Shown in pieces: positions 27,207-35,457 of a stretch of DNA of 64,000 nucleotides (positions are counted from its first letter, which is position 1; each line of letters begins with the position of its first letter). Made by a program: the position numbers and the translations under genes. Below the pieces are notes generated by a model, which did no database searches, was not told the origin of the DNA, and saw only the letters and a list, made by a program, of their open reading frames with translations. Source of the DNA: Micrococcales bacterium 31B (GTDB lineage: Bacteria > Actinomycetota > Actinomycetes > Actinomycetales > Dermabacteraceae); assembly GCA_022803075.1 (NCBI GenBank), contig JAFFTF010000006.1:251-64250 (forward strand), written 5' to 3'.

Positions 27207-27224
27207 AGAGTCAACGTTGACTCT
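27207..27224. promoter_or_regulatory. Perfect 18-bp palindrome before whiB
   Basis: AGAGTCAACGTTGACTCT, ending 13 nt before the whiB ATG and just upstream of its SD. Either an operator in the early transcript region or part of a 5' UTR hairpin. Confidence 0.65.
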
Positions 27225-27237
27225 GAACGGAGCCAGA

Positions 27238-27546
27238 ATGTCTTTGAATCGCAGTGGGTATGACGATTGGGCAAGCCGTGGCGAATGCCGCAAGGGTGAT
27301 CCCGATGGTTTCTTTGTGCAGGGTGCGGATCAACAGCGAGCCAAAATCATGTGCGCCCCGTGTCCCGTGAAGGCCGAGTGCCTCGCTGACGCGCTGGACA
27401 ATCGCATCGAATTCGGCATCTGGGGTGGCATGACCGAACGCGAGCGCCGCGCGCTCCTGCGCCGTCGACCCGACGTAGCCTCCTGGAAGGCACTCCTACT
27501 GCAGGCCAAAGCAGATCACGAGCGCGGCACCGGTACCGACGGCTGA
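27238..27546 (+). CDS. WhiB family [4Fe-4S] regulator
   Basis: 102 aa. Four cluster cysteines: Cys in RGECRKGD, then CAPC and AEC (C-x2-C-x5-C), followed by the turn GIWGGMTERERRALLRRR. SD GGAG 5 nt before ATG. Next to a class A PBP and the RidA/MBL/crp block as whiB4 (Rv3681c) is in mycobacteria, so it is probably the WhiB4-type redox sensor; this is by synteny, not proven. Confidence 0.95.
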   Translation: MSLNRSGYDDWASRGECRKGDPDGFFVQGADQQRAKIMCAPCPVKAECLADALDNRIEFGIWGGMTERERRALLRRRPDVASWKALLLQAKADHERGTGTDG

Positions 27547-27630
27547 ACTGCTGCTTTGTCGGGTCTACCGTGGCAAATGCCGCCGCGATACACCCTCAAA
27601 TGCGACTCGGTCGCGTGATTTACTAGGGCC

Positions 27631-27795
27631 ATGACTATTCAAAAATGGGAATATCTGACTGTGCCCCTGCTGATCCACGCGACGAAGCAGATCTTGGACA
27701 ACTACGGCGACGAAGGCTGGGAACTCGTAGCCCTCGTGCCGGGCCCGACGGGAGAAAACCTCGTGGCCTACCTGAAGCGACCCAAGGGAGCCTGA
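27631..27795 (+). CDS. Small DUF4177-like protein
   Basis: 54 aa: starts MTIQKWEYLTVPL and has the DNYGDEGWELVALV core and a short basic C-terminus. Same position as the mycobacterial small protein Rv3678A. Stop is 3 nt before the ridA ATG, so both are co-translated. Function unknown. Confidence 0.85.
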   Translation: MTIQKWEYLTVPLLIHATKQILDNYGDEGWELVALVPGPTGENLVAYLKRPKGA

Positions 27796-27798
27796 GCG

Positions 27799-28263
27799 AT
27801 GTCCGCGATCGACAAACGGCTGCAGGAACTCGGCATCGAGTTGCCCCAGGTGGCAGCGCCCGCGGGCTCCTACGTCCCGGCCATCATCAATGGTCGCCAC
27901 GTCTACACGGCGGGCCAGTTGCCCTTCGTCGACGGCGCACTCCCGCAAACCGGCAAGGTCGGCGCCGAGGTGACCCCCGAAGACGCCAATGCCCTCGCGC
28001 GGCTCAGCGCCATTAACCTGCTCGCCGCCGTGGAATCCGTGCTGGGCGACCTCGACCGAGTGACGCAGGTCGTGAAGGTCGTCGGTTTCGTGGCGAGCGA
28101 CCCCCGCTTTACCGGGCAGCCGGGAGTCATCAACGGCGCGAGTGACCTGCTGCGCGACGTTTTCGGTGATCGCGGCGTCCACGCGCGTAGCGCGGTCGGC
28201 GTGGCGGTGCTACCCCTGGATTCCCCGGTCGAAGTTGAGGCCATTGTCGAGTTTCGCGACTAA
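27799..28263 (+). CDS. RidA/YjgF family protein
   Basis: 154 aa. N-terminal RLQELGIELP, the YTAGQLPFVDG region, LDRVTQVVKVVGFVAS and the C-terminal ARSAVGVAVLPLDSPVEVEAI with the conserved Arg that clamps the imine carboxylate. Hydrolyses reactive enamines/imines such as 2-aminoacrylate. Homologue of Rv3678c in the conserved block. Confidence 0.93.
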   Translation: MSAIDKRLQELGIELPQVAAPAGSYVPAIINGRHVYTAGQLPFVDGALPQTGKVGAEVTPEDANALARLSAINLLAAVESVLGDLDRVTQVVKVVGFVASDPRFTGQPGVINGASDLLRDVFGDRGVHARSAVGVAVLPLDSPVEVEAIVEFRD

Positions 28264-28301
28264 GCACCACGTAATGCGCAGTGGATGAGTGGGGGAGTGA
28301 C

Positions 28302-29126
28302 ATGACGGAAACCGTGCGCCTTCTCGCGCCGAATCCGAGCCCCATGACTCTCGACGGCACGAACACCTACGTCGTCTCGGGGCCGGGCTCGATCGTGGTG
28401 ATCGACCCCGGCCCCGAGCACGCCGGGCATCTGAGCAGCATCGTCGACACCGTGCGGCGGGCGGGTGCAACGCATGCGGCGACAACCGACTGGTCCCCCG
28501 TAGCGGACATCGTGCTCACCCATCACCACCCCGACCACATCGAGGGCCTGCCCCGGCTCCTCACGCTGCTCGCCGAGGCCGGGGTGCCCGGGAGGGCCCT
28601 CGCGTCCGACCCCGACCTCGTGCCAGGTGCCCAGCCGCTCGCCGACGGTGAGCGCGTGGGGCCACTCACCGTATTGCTGACTCCCGGCCATACGAGTGAC
28701 TCGCTGTGCCTCGTGTCTGAATCGGGGGACCTCTTCACGGGCGACACCGTGCTAGGGCGGGGCACTACCGTCATTGATTATCCGAACGGACGCCTCGGTG
28801 CCTACTTAGACACCCTGGCCCGCCTTGCAGCGCTAGTTGACGGGGGCCGGGTGACGCGACTCCTGCCGGGGCACGGCGACCTTGTGGACGACCCCGATTC
28901 GGCGCTGCGGACCTATCGCACGCATCGCCACGAGCGACTCGACCAGGTGCGGCAGAGCCTGCTGCGTCAGGGCCTCTCGGCCTCCGCCGCGCTCGGAGCC
29001 GAGCACCGCACGGCCCAGGTGGTGGCCGATGTGTACGCACCGCTAACCCGCGAGGCACAGCCGCGCATTTGGGATGCGGCCGTGAAGTCGGTCGAGGCGC
29101 AACTCGATTACCTCATGCACGCCTGA
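28302..29126 (+). CDS. MBL-fold metallo-hydrolase
   Basis: 274 aa. Zn sites: LTHHHPDHIEGL (HxHxDH), LLTPGHTSDSLC, FTGDTVLGRG and LPGHGDLV. C-terminal helical domain as in LACTB2-like proteins. Homologue of Rv3677c. ATG 28302 with GGGGGA 6 nt upstream preferred over GTG 28281. Substrate unknown (LACTB2-type relatives cut RNA or thioesters). Confidence 0.9.
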   Translation: MTETVRLLAPNPSPMTLDGTNTYVVSGPGSIVVIDPGPEHAGHLSSIVDTVRRAGATHAATTDWSPVADIVLTHHHPDHIEGLPRLLTLLAEAGVPGRALASDPDLVPGAQPLADGERVGPLTVLLTPGHTSDSLCLVSESGDLFTGDTVLGRGTTVIDYPNGRLGAYLDTLARLAALVDGGRVTRLLPGHGDLVDDPDSALRTYRTHRHERLDQVRQSLLRQGLSASAALGAEHRTAQVVADVYAPLTREAQPRIWDAAVKSVEAQLDYLMHA

Positions 29127-29178
29127 GCCTCACCGTGGCCGGCCCTAGTGCTTAGCGCGCACCCACGCGAGCACACAA

Positions 29179-29211
29179 AGGCGCCGCATCGAGATTCTCG
29201 ATGCGGCGCCT
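29179..29211. terminator. Bidirectional terminator between MBL gene and crp
   Basis: 15-bp perfect stem 29179-29193 with 29197-29211, 3-nt loop, between two converging genes. Confidence 0.85.
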
Positions 29212-29231
29212 ACGTTGATTGAATTGCGTGA

Positions 29232-29909
29232 CTACCGGGCGCGGCGGCGCATGCGGTCGAGGTCCAACAGCACCACGGCGCGCGCTTCAAGCCGGATCCA
29301 CCCACGACCCGCAAAGTCTGCGAGGGCCTTGTTGACAGTCTCGCGGGAGGCGCCCACGAGTTGGGCGAGTTCTTCTTGCGTCAGGCCGTGTGGCACGAGC
29401 ACCCCGTCTTCGATGTTCTGGCCGAACTTCTGCGCCAGGTCGAGCAGGTTCTTCGCGACGCGACCGGGAACATCAGCAAACACCAGGTCGGCCAGGGTTT
29501 CGTTGGTGCGGCGCAAGCGCTTCGCCAGCGAAGCCAACAGGTCGATGGCCACCTCGGGGCGGGCATGCAGAATGTCTTGCAGGTCTTTTTGATTCAAGCC
29601 GTGCAGGCGCGTCTCTGAGATAGCAGTGGCCGTCGCGGTGCGCGGACCCGGATCAAAGAGCGACAGCTCGCCGAAAAGTTCGCCCGGGCCGAGCACGGCG
29701 AGCAGGTTTTCGCGTCCGTCGGCAGACGTGCGCCCGAGTTTCACCTTGCCCGAGGCGATGACATACAACTGGTCACCAGCCTGGCCCTCATTGAAGATGG
29801 TGGCGCCACGGTGGTAGTCCGTGACCGTCATCGAGTTCATTACTGTCTGAGCGGCTTCATCATCCAGCGCAGCCAGCAACGGGGCTGAGCGAGTGAGATT
29901 GTCGTTCAC
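29232..29909 (-). CDS. crp: Crp/Fnr (GlxR-like) transcription regulator
   Basis: 225 aa. cNMP-binding beta-roll with LGPGELFGELSLFDPGPRTATATA, dimer helix, and a C-terminal HTH: LTQEELAQLVGASRETVNKALADFAGRGWI (in two parts). Matches mycobacterial Crp (Rv3676)/GlxR, cAMP-responsive global regulators. GTG start with GGAGG upstream. Sites of type GTGA-N6-TCAC occur upstream of carD in this window. Confidence 0.95.
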   Translation of the reverse strand: MNDNLTRSAPLLAALDDEAAQTVMNSMTVTDYHRGATIFNEGQAGDQLYVIASGKVKLGRTSADGRENLLAVLGPGELFGELSLFDPGPRTATATAISETRLHGLNQKDLQDILHARPEVAIDLLASLAKRLRRTNETLADLVFADVPGRVAKNLLDLAQKFGQNIEDGVLVPHGLTQEELAQLVGASRETVNKALADFAGRGWIRLEARAVVLLDLDRMRRRAR

Positions 29910-29985
29910 ACGTCCTCCAAGCGGTACATGTTCGGTGTGGGCACGGTTCGTGCCAGAAAGTCTTTAGTAATGCTCGCGTAACGCA

Positions 29986-30004
29986 TGGTCACGCTCATTG
30001 ACCA
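29986..30004. promoter_or_regulatory. Inverted repeat TGGTCA-N7-TGACCA in crp promoter region
   Basis: Perfect 6-bp arms (29986-29991, 29999-30004), about 80 bp upstream of the crp start. Not the Crp consensus; may bind another factor. Confidence 0.45.
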
Positions 30005-30024
30005 CAGTAAGAGTACGTGAAAGT

Positions 30025-30040
30025 TGTGACATAAGCCACC
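30025..30040. promoter_or_regulatory. Half-conserved Crp-like site upstream of crp
   Basis: TGTGACATAAGCCACC has one perfect TGTGA arm and a degenerate second arm; possible autoregulation. Confidence 0.3.
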
Positions 30041-30191
30041 GCGATTCCACATCGTGGCTGCTCAATAATGCCATGAACAGCGCTATTCCCCCAACGCCTC
30101 CACCGCATCTGGTCGCCTGCCGTCTCGCGCCGGGCGCCCGCGAAGCCGCGCCGATACGCCCAAGGCCGCCGATTTGAGCGAAAATATAATA

Positions 30192-30842
30192 ATGGAGTCA
30201 GCCCCCGGAGTTGCAGCCATTCGCGGCGCCCGCACATTACAACGTGGCCTGGCTGCGGCCTACCCAGACGCCCGCTGCGAACTCGACCACCGAGACGCCT
30301 TCGAATTGCTCGTCGCCACGGTGCTCTCCGCGCAAACGACCGACCAGCGCGTCAACCAGGTCACCCCGCAACTCTTTTCGCGCTGGCCCACGCCCGACGC
30401 CTTGGCGGGCGCCGACATCGCGGCAGTCCGCGAGATCATCGCTCCGCTCGGCATGGCAGCCAACAAGTCCCGATTTCTCGTCGAACTCTCGGCGCGACTC
30501 GTCTCCGAACACCAGGGCCAGGTGCCAGGCACGCTCGCGGCCCTCGAAAAGCTCCCTGGCGTGGGCCGCAAGACCGCGCACGTGGTGCTCGGGGAGTGCT
30601 TTGGCATTCCCTCGCTTACCATCGACACTCACTTTGCGCGACTCGCCCACCGGTTCGGATGGTCGCAGCGCGAGACGCCCCGTGAGATTGAGGACGATGT
30701 CGCGGCATTGTTCGCTAAGCAAGACCTGACGCTGCTGTCGCATCAGGTGATCATCCACGGTCGGCGCTGCTGCACTGCACGCAAGCCGGCCTGCACCCGC
30801 TGCCCCGTCGCAAAGTTGTGTCCCGCAGCGGGCACGGCCTGA
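30192..30842 (+). CDS. nth: Endonuclease III
   Basis: 216 aa from ATG. Bifunctional DNA glycosylase/AP lyase for oxidised pyrimidines. HhH LPGVGRKTAHVV with catalytic Lys127, Asp145 in TIDTHFAR, and a [4Fe-4S] loop C-x6-C-x2-C-x5-C near the end. A TTG at 30174 is an in-frame alternative; TATAAT (30185-30190) directly before ATG is hard to reconcile with this start if it is a real -10. Confidence 0.93.
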   Translation: MESAPGVAAIRGARTLQRGLAAAYPDARCELDHRDAFELLVATVLSAQTTDQRVNQVTPQLFSRWPTPDALAGADIAAVREIIAPLGMAANKSRFLVELSARLVSEHQGQVPGTLAALEKLPGVGRKTAHVVLGECFGIPSLTIDTHFARLAHRFGWSQRETPREIEDDVAALFAKQDLTLLSHQVIIHGRRCCTARKPACTRCPVAKLCPAAGTA

Positions 30843-30871
30843 CGTTTAGACGAAGAAATGCCTGGTATCTC

Positions 30872-31549
30872 ATGAGTTTGGACCACTACCCCTCCTGGTT
30901 GCTGGCCGTGCGCGACCTCGCTGCCCGGGGCGACGCGGAACTCGTCCCCGCGCGAGACCTCGGCGGCGTGGGCACTCAGCCGCGCGATGCCGCGGTGCTG
31001 ATTGCGCTCAGCGGCCTCACCTTCGATGACGGCACAGTTCTCTTGCAGGAGCGCGGCAGCCAACTGCGAAACCACCCCGGCCAGGTCAGTTTTCCCGGGG
31101 GGCGACGCGAGGACTCAGACACCGACGCGTCCGCTACCGCCCTGCGCGAAGCGCACGAGGAGGTCGGCCTGGACCCGAGCAGCGTGCAGGTCATGGGCGT
31201 GGGTAAGACCCTGCCCGTGATCGTCTCTCGTTTTAACGTCACGCCGGTGTTTGGCTTTGTTGCGAGCTTTGACGAGGTGCGCATCGCTGACGCTGGCGAA
31301 GTCGCGCACGTCGCTGCCGTGCCTATCGCCGAGCTGGTGGACCCCGCCAACCGGGGCGTCACCATGAACGCTCGCGGCAATGTCGCGCCGGCCTTCGAGG
31401 CCGGCGGGCTCTTCGTGTGGGGCTTCACGGCCATGATGCTCGACGGTTTGATCCGCCAGGTGGGGTGGCACCGGGACTACGACACTGGCCGCTACCTTGA
31501 GATTCCCCATTCGGCGCTTTCCGACCGACGACCACGCGGGGTCAAGTAG
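30872..31549 (+). CDS. NUDIX hydrolase (CoA diphosphatase-like)
   Basis: 225 aa from ATG 30872. Nudix box built on FPGGRRE...REAHEEVGL (GxxxxxExxxxxxxREUxEExG, 25 residues apart as required). The RGSQLRNHPGQVSFPGG segment before it is typical of the YeaB/CoA pyrophosphatase branch. Position between nth and marP equals mycobacterial Rv3672c. Confidence 0.92.
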   Translation: MSLDHYPSWLLAVRDLAARGDAELVPARDLGGVGTQPRDAAVLIALSGLTFDDGTVLLQERGSQLRNHPGQVSFPGGRREDSDTDASATALREAHEEVGLDPSSVQVMGVGKTLPVIVSRFNVTPVFGFVASFDEVRIADAGEVAHVAAVPIAELVDPANRGVTMNARGNVAPAFEAGGLFVWGFTAMMLDGLIRQVGWHRDYDTGRYLEIPHSALSDRRPRGVK

Positions 31550-32731
31550 GTGGAAATGCTCGATATCATCCTGGTCCTCCTGCTCGTTGTCTATACGGCG
31601 CACGGCTTTGCGCGCGGATTCGCGCAAACGGGGCTGACCCTGATCGGTGCTGCCGTCGGCTTCTACCTCGCGCTGCTGCTCGGGCCGTGGGCGATGGGGC
31701 TTTTCGAAGAGCGCAACGCCAAGCAGGTGGCCGCGGTCGTCGTCATCGTTTTCATGGTGGTCGCGTGCGCGCTTGCAGGTTCGACCCTCGGCGCGGCCAT
31801 TCGGGCTCGTCTCGCGCGCGGCGTCATGACCGCATTCGACCGCTTCTCGGGTGGAGTTGTGGCACTCCTGATTACGGCGCTGGTCATGTGGGGCGGGTTA
31901 GGTGTGCTGCGCAGTGGCGGGCTCGCCGGGGTGAATCGCGAGATCGACACCTCGCGGGTTTACGCGCTGCTCGAGGAGCAGGTGCCGCTCGACGCGACCG
32001 ATCTGACCGTCGAGTTCAAGGTGCAGTTGAAGGAGTTCGGCTCGCCCCTCGCCTTTGCCGGTAACGAATTGATCGTGCCCGTGCCGGCTCCGACCTCGGA
32101 GTTCATCGATACGGTCAGCGCGACGGCGCGGTCGTCGAGCGTGCGCATTGAAGGGCAGGGCCAAGCCTGCACCACCGGTCAGGCCGGCACCGGATGGGTG
32201 ATTGCCCAGGACCGCGTCATGACCAACGCTCACGTTGTGGCGGGCCTCGAGTCGGCCTTCGTGCAGGTGGGTGGCAGTGGGGACGCGCTGCCCGGCGATG
32301 TGGTGTACTTCGATCCGCGCACCGATATCGCCATTTTGCGAGTGATCGACTTGCCCGCCGCCCCGCTCGTCATCGGGCCGGAGGTGGATTCGCCCGAAGA
32401 GGTACTCATGGCGGGGTTCCCGTATGACGGGGACTACGATGAACAGCCCCTGCGGGTGCGTTCGCTCGTGGAGGCGCCCGGTCTCGACATTTACGATCAG
32501 CCGGGGGTCGACCGCGACATTTACTCGCTGCGCGGGTTGGTCCGGCCGGGCAATTCTGGTGGTGCCCTGTTTGATGATTCCGGACGCGTCGTCGGCATGG
32601 TTTTCGCGCGATCCGCGGCGGACGCTGAAACGGGGTACGCGCTGCGTCCGACAGAATTTGCCGGGCTGCAGGCCGAGGCGCCGGGGCTCACGCGCCCCGT
32701 CGATACGGGCGCCTGCGTCAACGTGGGCTAA
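31550..32731 (+). CDS. MarP-type membrane serine protease
   Basis: 393 aa. Four N-terminal helices of the CvpA/colicin-V type (about 4-120), then a periplasmic trypsin-like domain with His228 (TNAHVV), Asp259 (DPRTDIAIL) and Ser336 (RPGNSGGAL). Two Cys around the domain (CTTG near 207 and TGACVNVG at the end) may form the redox disulphide known from MarP (Rv3671c), needed for acid resistance. GTG directly follows the NUDIX stop; ATG at 31556 is also possible. Confidence 0.93.
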   Translation: MEMLDIILVLLLVVYTAHGFARGFAQTGLTLIGAAVGFYLALLLGPWAMGLFEERNAKQVAAVVVIVFMVVACALAGSTLGAAIRARLARGVMTAFDRFSGGVVALLITALVMWGGLGVLRSGGLAGVNREIDTSRVYALLEEQVPLDATDLTVEFKVQLKEFGSPLAFAGNELIVPVPAPTSEFIDTVSATARSSSVRIEGQGQACTTGQAGTGWVIAQDRVMTNAHVVAGLESAFVQVGGSGDALPGDVVYFDPRTDIAILRVIDLPAAPLVIGPEVDSPEEVLMAGFPYDGDYDEQPLRVRSLVEAPGLDIYDQPGVDRDIYSLRGLVRPGNSGGALFDDSGRVVGMVFARSAADAETGYALRPTEFAGLQAEAPGLTRPVDTGACVNVG

Positions 32732-32838
32732 CGGGGACTCGACTCTTCGAGAAAACTATCCATTTGGTTGGTTTTCTATTCCATTGTGCGCGCCCCTCGC
32801 CTAAAGTAAAGGGGCCGCACCATCGACAAGGGAGTTTC

Positions 32839-34851
32839 ATGACCGTGCCTGCAGCCGAGATTCGCTGGGGAATCCTCGCACCCGGAAACATCGCCCACAC
32901 GTTCGCCACCCATCTGCCCTCGAGCGCGACCGGACGACTCGTCGCCGTCGCCAGCCGAGACCTCGCGCGCGCCCAGGCCTTCGCGGCCAAGCACGTCGCG
33001 GCAGGGCGCGGAACCGAGCCCACCGCACTGGGCAGCTACGAAGACCTCCTCGCGCGCGACGACGTGGATGCCGTCTACATCGCTTCGCCCCACACGGAAC
33101 ACGCCCGCCTCACCACCCTCGCCCTGGCTGCGGGCAAGCACGTGGTGTGCGAAAAGCCCCTCGGCGTCAACCACCCGCAGGCCATGGCTGCGGTCCAGGC
33201 CTCCTCCGACCACGGGCGCTACCTCGCCGAGGGCTACATGTACCTGTTCCACCCGCAGACGCGGGCGCTGCTTGATCTGCTACCCGAACTCGGCGACGTG
33301 ACGCACGTCGAAGCTGCCTTCGCGTTCGGCTCCGACCTGCCCGCCGACCACCGCCTCATGAGCCCCGACCTCGCGGGAGGCGGCATCCTCGACGTCGGCG
33401 GCTACCCGGCCAGCCTCGCCAACGCGATCGCCGCGCGCCTTGCAGGCACTCCCGCTGCCGAACCCGCGCGCCTCACCGCAGTCGGCACCGTCGGCTCCAC
33501 CGGAGTTGACGAATGGACCGTCGCAAACGCCACCTACGCCGGTGGCCTCACGGCGCGACTGACCACCGGCGTGCGCCTGGGGGACGACAACATCGTGCGC
33601 GTGTACGGGTCGCGCGGCGTAGCGACCGTGCGTGAACCCTGGGTGATTCCGCTGGACCGCGATACCGAGATTCGGCTGGACCTCGTGGGAGAGTCGCGCA
33701 CCATCACCGTGCCCGCGGCCAGTGAATATGCCGCGGAGGCCGACGCGGTAGCTGCCGCCGTGGCGTCCGGCCGCATTGAATCGGACCAGCTCAGCCACGC
33801 GGCCAGCCTGGCGCTGGCCCGCACCCAGGATGCCTGGCGTGCGGCCCTCGGCCTCGAGTACCCCAGCGAGGCGCGCACCGCCAACATCCCCACAATCGAC
33901 GGGCAGCCCCTGGCCCGCCGCGAGAGCCACCCCATGAAGTACGGCTCGATTCCCCACATCGACAAGCAGGCCTCGCGGCTCGTGATGGGCTGCGACAACC
34001 AGCTCACCCTCGCGCATGCCTCGGCAATATTCGACGACTTCATGGGTGAGGGCGGCAACTTCTTTGACACCGGCTACATTTACGGCGGCGGCATCATGGA
34101 GCAGCTGCTGGGCCAATGGATCGCCAACCGGGGGGTGCGCGAGGACGTCGTTATTATCGGCAAGGGTGCGCACACTCCGCACTGCGACCCCGAATCGATC
34201 ACGCGCCAACTGCTGGAAACGCTCGATCGCTTGCAGACCGACTACGTGGACATTTACATGATGCACCGCGACAACCTCGAGATTCCCGTGGGCGAGTTCG
34301 TGGATGTCATCAACGAACACGTGTCGGCCGGTCGGATTCGCGCGTTCGGCGGCTCGAACTGGACCCCCGCGCGCTACGACGAGGCCAACGCCTACGCCAA
34401 GGCGAAGGGAGTGCAGGGCTTTGACGTGCTGAGTAACCACTTCGGCCTGGCCGAGGCGCGGGACGTGCCGTGGCCCGGATGCGAGCACGTGACGGACTCA
34501 GAGTCGCGCGCCTGGATGGCTCAGCGCAAGCCCGTTCTGCTGCCCTGGTCGAGCCAGGCCCGTGGGTTCTTCGTGGACGGCCGCGCCTCGCGCGAGAACC
34601 TGGCAGATGAAGAGCTGGTGCGCTGCTACTACAGCGACACCAACTTCGAGCGCCTGCGCCGCGCCCAGGAGGTCGGCGCCGAACTGGGCGTACCCGCCAC
34701 GGCGGTGGCGCTCGCGTTTGTGTTGCAGCAGGAGTTCGAGGTGTTCGCCCTGTTTGGGCCGCGCACCATCGGTGAAATGCGCTCGTCCATGGCGGGCCTC
34801 GGCATCGAACTCACGGCAGAGCAGATGGCCTACCTCGACGTCACCCTCTAG
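32839..34851 (+). CDS. Gfo/Idh/MocA oxidoreductase - aldo/keto reductase fusion
   Basis: 670 aa, ATG with AAGGGAG upstream. Residues 1-350: Gfo/Idh fold, LAPGNIAHTFA dinucleotide site and VVCEKPLG. From about Met366: AKR barrel with DTGYIYGG (Asp, Tyr), IIGKGAHT (Lys), YMMHRDN (His) and FGGSN, so all four AKR catalytic residues are present. The two halves probably perform successive or opposed redox steps on a sugar or sugar acid. No frameshift is involved; the joint is PLARRESHPMKYG. Confidence 0.93.
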   Translation: MTVPAAEIRWGILAPGNIAHTFATHLPSSATGRLVAVASRDLARAQAFAAKHVAAGRGTEPTALGSYEDLLARDDVDAVYIASPHTEHARLTTLALAAGKHVVCEKPLGVNHPQAMAAVQASSDHGRYLAEGYMYLFHPQTRALLDLLPELGDVTHVEAAFAFGSDLPADHRLMSPDLAGGGILDVGGYPASLANAIAARLAGTPAAEPARLTAVGTVGSTGVDEWTVANATYAGGLTARLTTGVRLGDDNIVRVYGSRGVATVREPWVIPLDRDTEIRLDLVGESRTITVPAASEYAAEADAVAAAVASGRIESDQLSHAASLALARTQDAWRAALGLEYPSEARTANIPTIDGQPLARRESHPMKYGSIPHIDKQASRLVMGCDNQLTLAHASAIFDDFMGEGGNFFDTGYIYGGGIMEQLLGQWIANRGVREDVVIIGKGAHTPHCDPESITRQLLETLDRLQTDYVDIYMMHRDNLEIPVGEFVDVINEHVSAGRIRAFGGSNWTPARYDEANAYAKAKGVQGFDVLSNHFGLAEARDVPWPGCEHVTDSESRAWMAQRKPVLLPWSSQARGFFVDGRASRENLADEELVRCYYSDTNFERLRRAQEVGAELGVPATAVALAFVLQQEFEVFALFGPRTIGEMRSSMAGLGIELTAEQMAYLDVTL

Positions 34852-34912
34852 TCCGTCTCACCGTGACCTCCCGGCTCCCGGCCGAGGCAGGGGGTCGACG
34901 GTGGACGCCGCC

Positions 34913-34963
34913 GCGCCCACGAACCGTATCGCCCCGCGCGAATAATGGTTCGTGGGCGCTTTG
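34913..34963 (+). terminator. Terminator after the fusion oxidoreductase
   Basis: 13-bp perfect stem 34913-34925 with 34947-34959, 21-nt loop, then TTTG. Confidence 0.72.
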
Positions 34964-34972
34964 CGATGTGGG

Positions 34973-34978
34973 TAAACT
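34973..34978 (+). promoter_or_regulatory. -10 box TAAACT upstream of the cold-shock gene
   Basis: TAAACT about 95 nt before the GTG; a near-perfect 10-bp hairpin (35010-35031) lies in the resulting 5' UTR. No clear -35. Confidence 0.4.
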
Positions 34979-35071
34979 GAATTGTTCACAGAAATATTGA
35001 CGACCATTAGAGGGTGCCCGCGGGCGCCCTCCTGTGCGGAGTGCGCCGCGGCGTACAGATATGAGGAAATC

Positions 35072-35455
35072 GTGCCTACCGGCAAGGTTAAGTTTTACAG
35101 CGCCGACAAGGGCTTCGGCTTCATTGCGGGCGACGACGCGGCCGAGGTGTATGTGCACGCGAGTGCGCTGCCCGCAGGCGTGCAGGAATTGAAGCCGGGC
35201 ATGCGCGTCGACTACGACGTGGCCGAGGGTCGCAAGGGCGCTCAGGCGCTTTCGGTGCGGCTGCTCGAAGAGGCTCCCTCGATCGCGCGGGCTAAGCGCA
35301 AGAAGCCCGAAGACATGGTCGTGATCGTCGAAGACCTCATTAAACTGCTGGACGCGTTTTCTAATGACTTCCGCCGCGGCCGGTACCCCGATAAGGGGCG
35401 CGCGACCAAGGTGGCCCAGGTGATGCGTGTCGTCGCCGACGATTTTGAGGCCTAA
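35072..35455 (+). CDS. Cold-shock domain protein with C-terminal extension
   Basis: 127 aa from GTG (AGGA 6 nt upstream). Residues 1-67 are a cold-shock domain: PTGKVKFYSADKGFGFIAGDD (RNP1-like KGFGFI) and VYVHASAL (RNP2-like). Residues 68-127 form a charged helical extension (KKPEDMVVIVEDLIKLLDAF...), as in mycobacterial CspB (Rv0871). Two nucleotides before the DUF3027 gene. Confidence 0.92.
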   Translation: MPTGKVKFYSADKGFGFIAGDDAAEVYVHASALPAGVQELKPGMRVDYDVAEGRKGAQALSVRLLEEAPSIARAKRKKPEDMVVIVEDLIKLLDAFSNDFRRGRYPDKGRATKVAQVMRVVADDFEA

Positions 35456-35457
35456 AC

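Larger units (their letters stand above)
26751..27237. other. 487-bp divergent regulatory region PBP-B/whiB
   Basis: No gene supported. It holds the PBP-B promoter, a Crp-like site at 27051-27066 and the whiB palindrome at 27207-27224. An open frame from 27052 runs into whiB but its upstream part has no WhiB homology. Confidence 0.65.

Noticed and set aside
27052-27237. N-terminal extension of WhiB
   Set aside because: In frame but without WhiB similarity; the SD and conserved length support ATG 27238.
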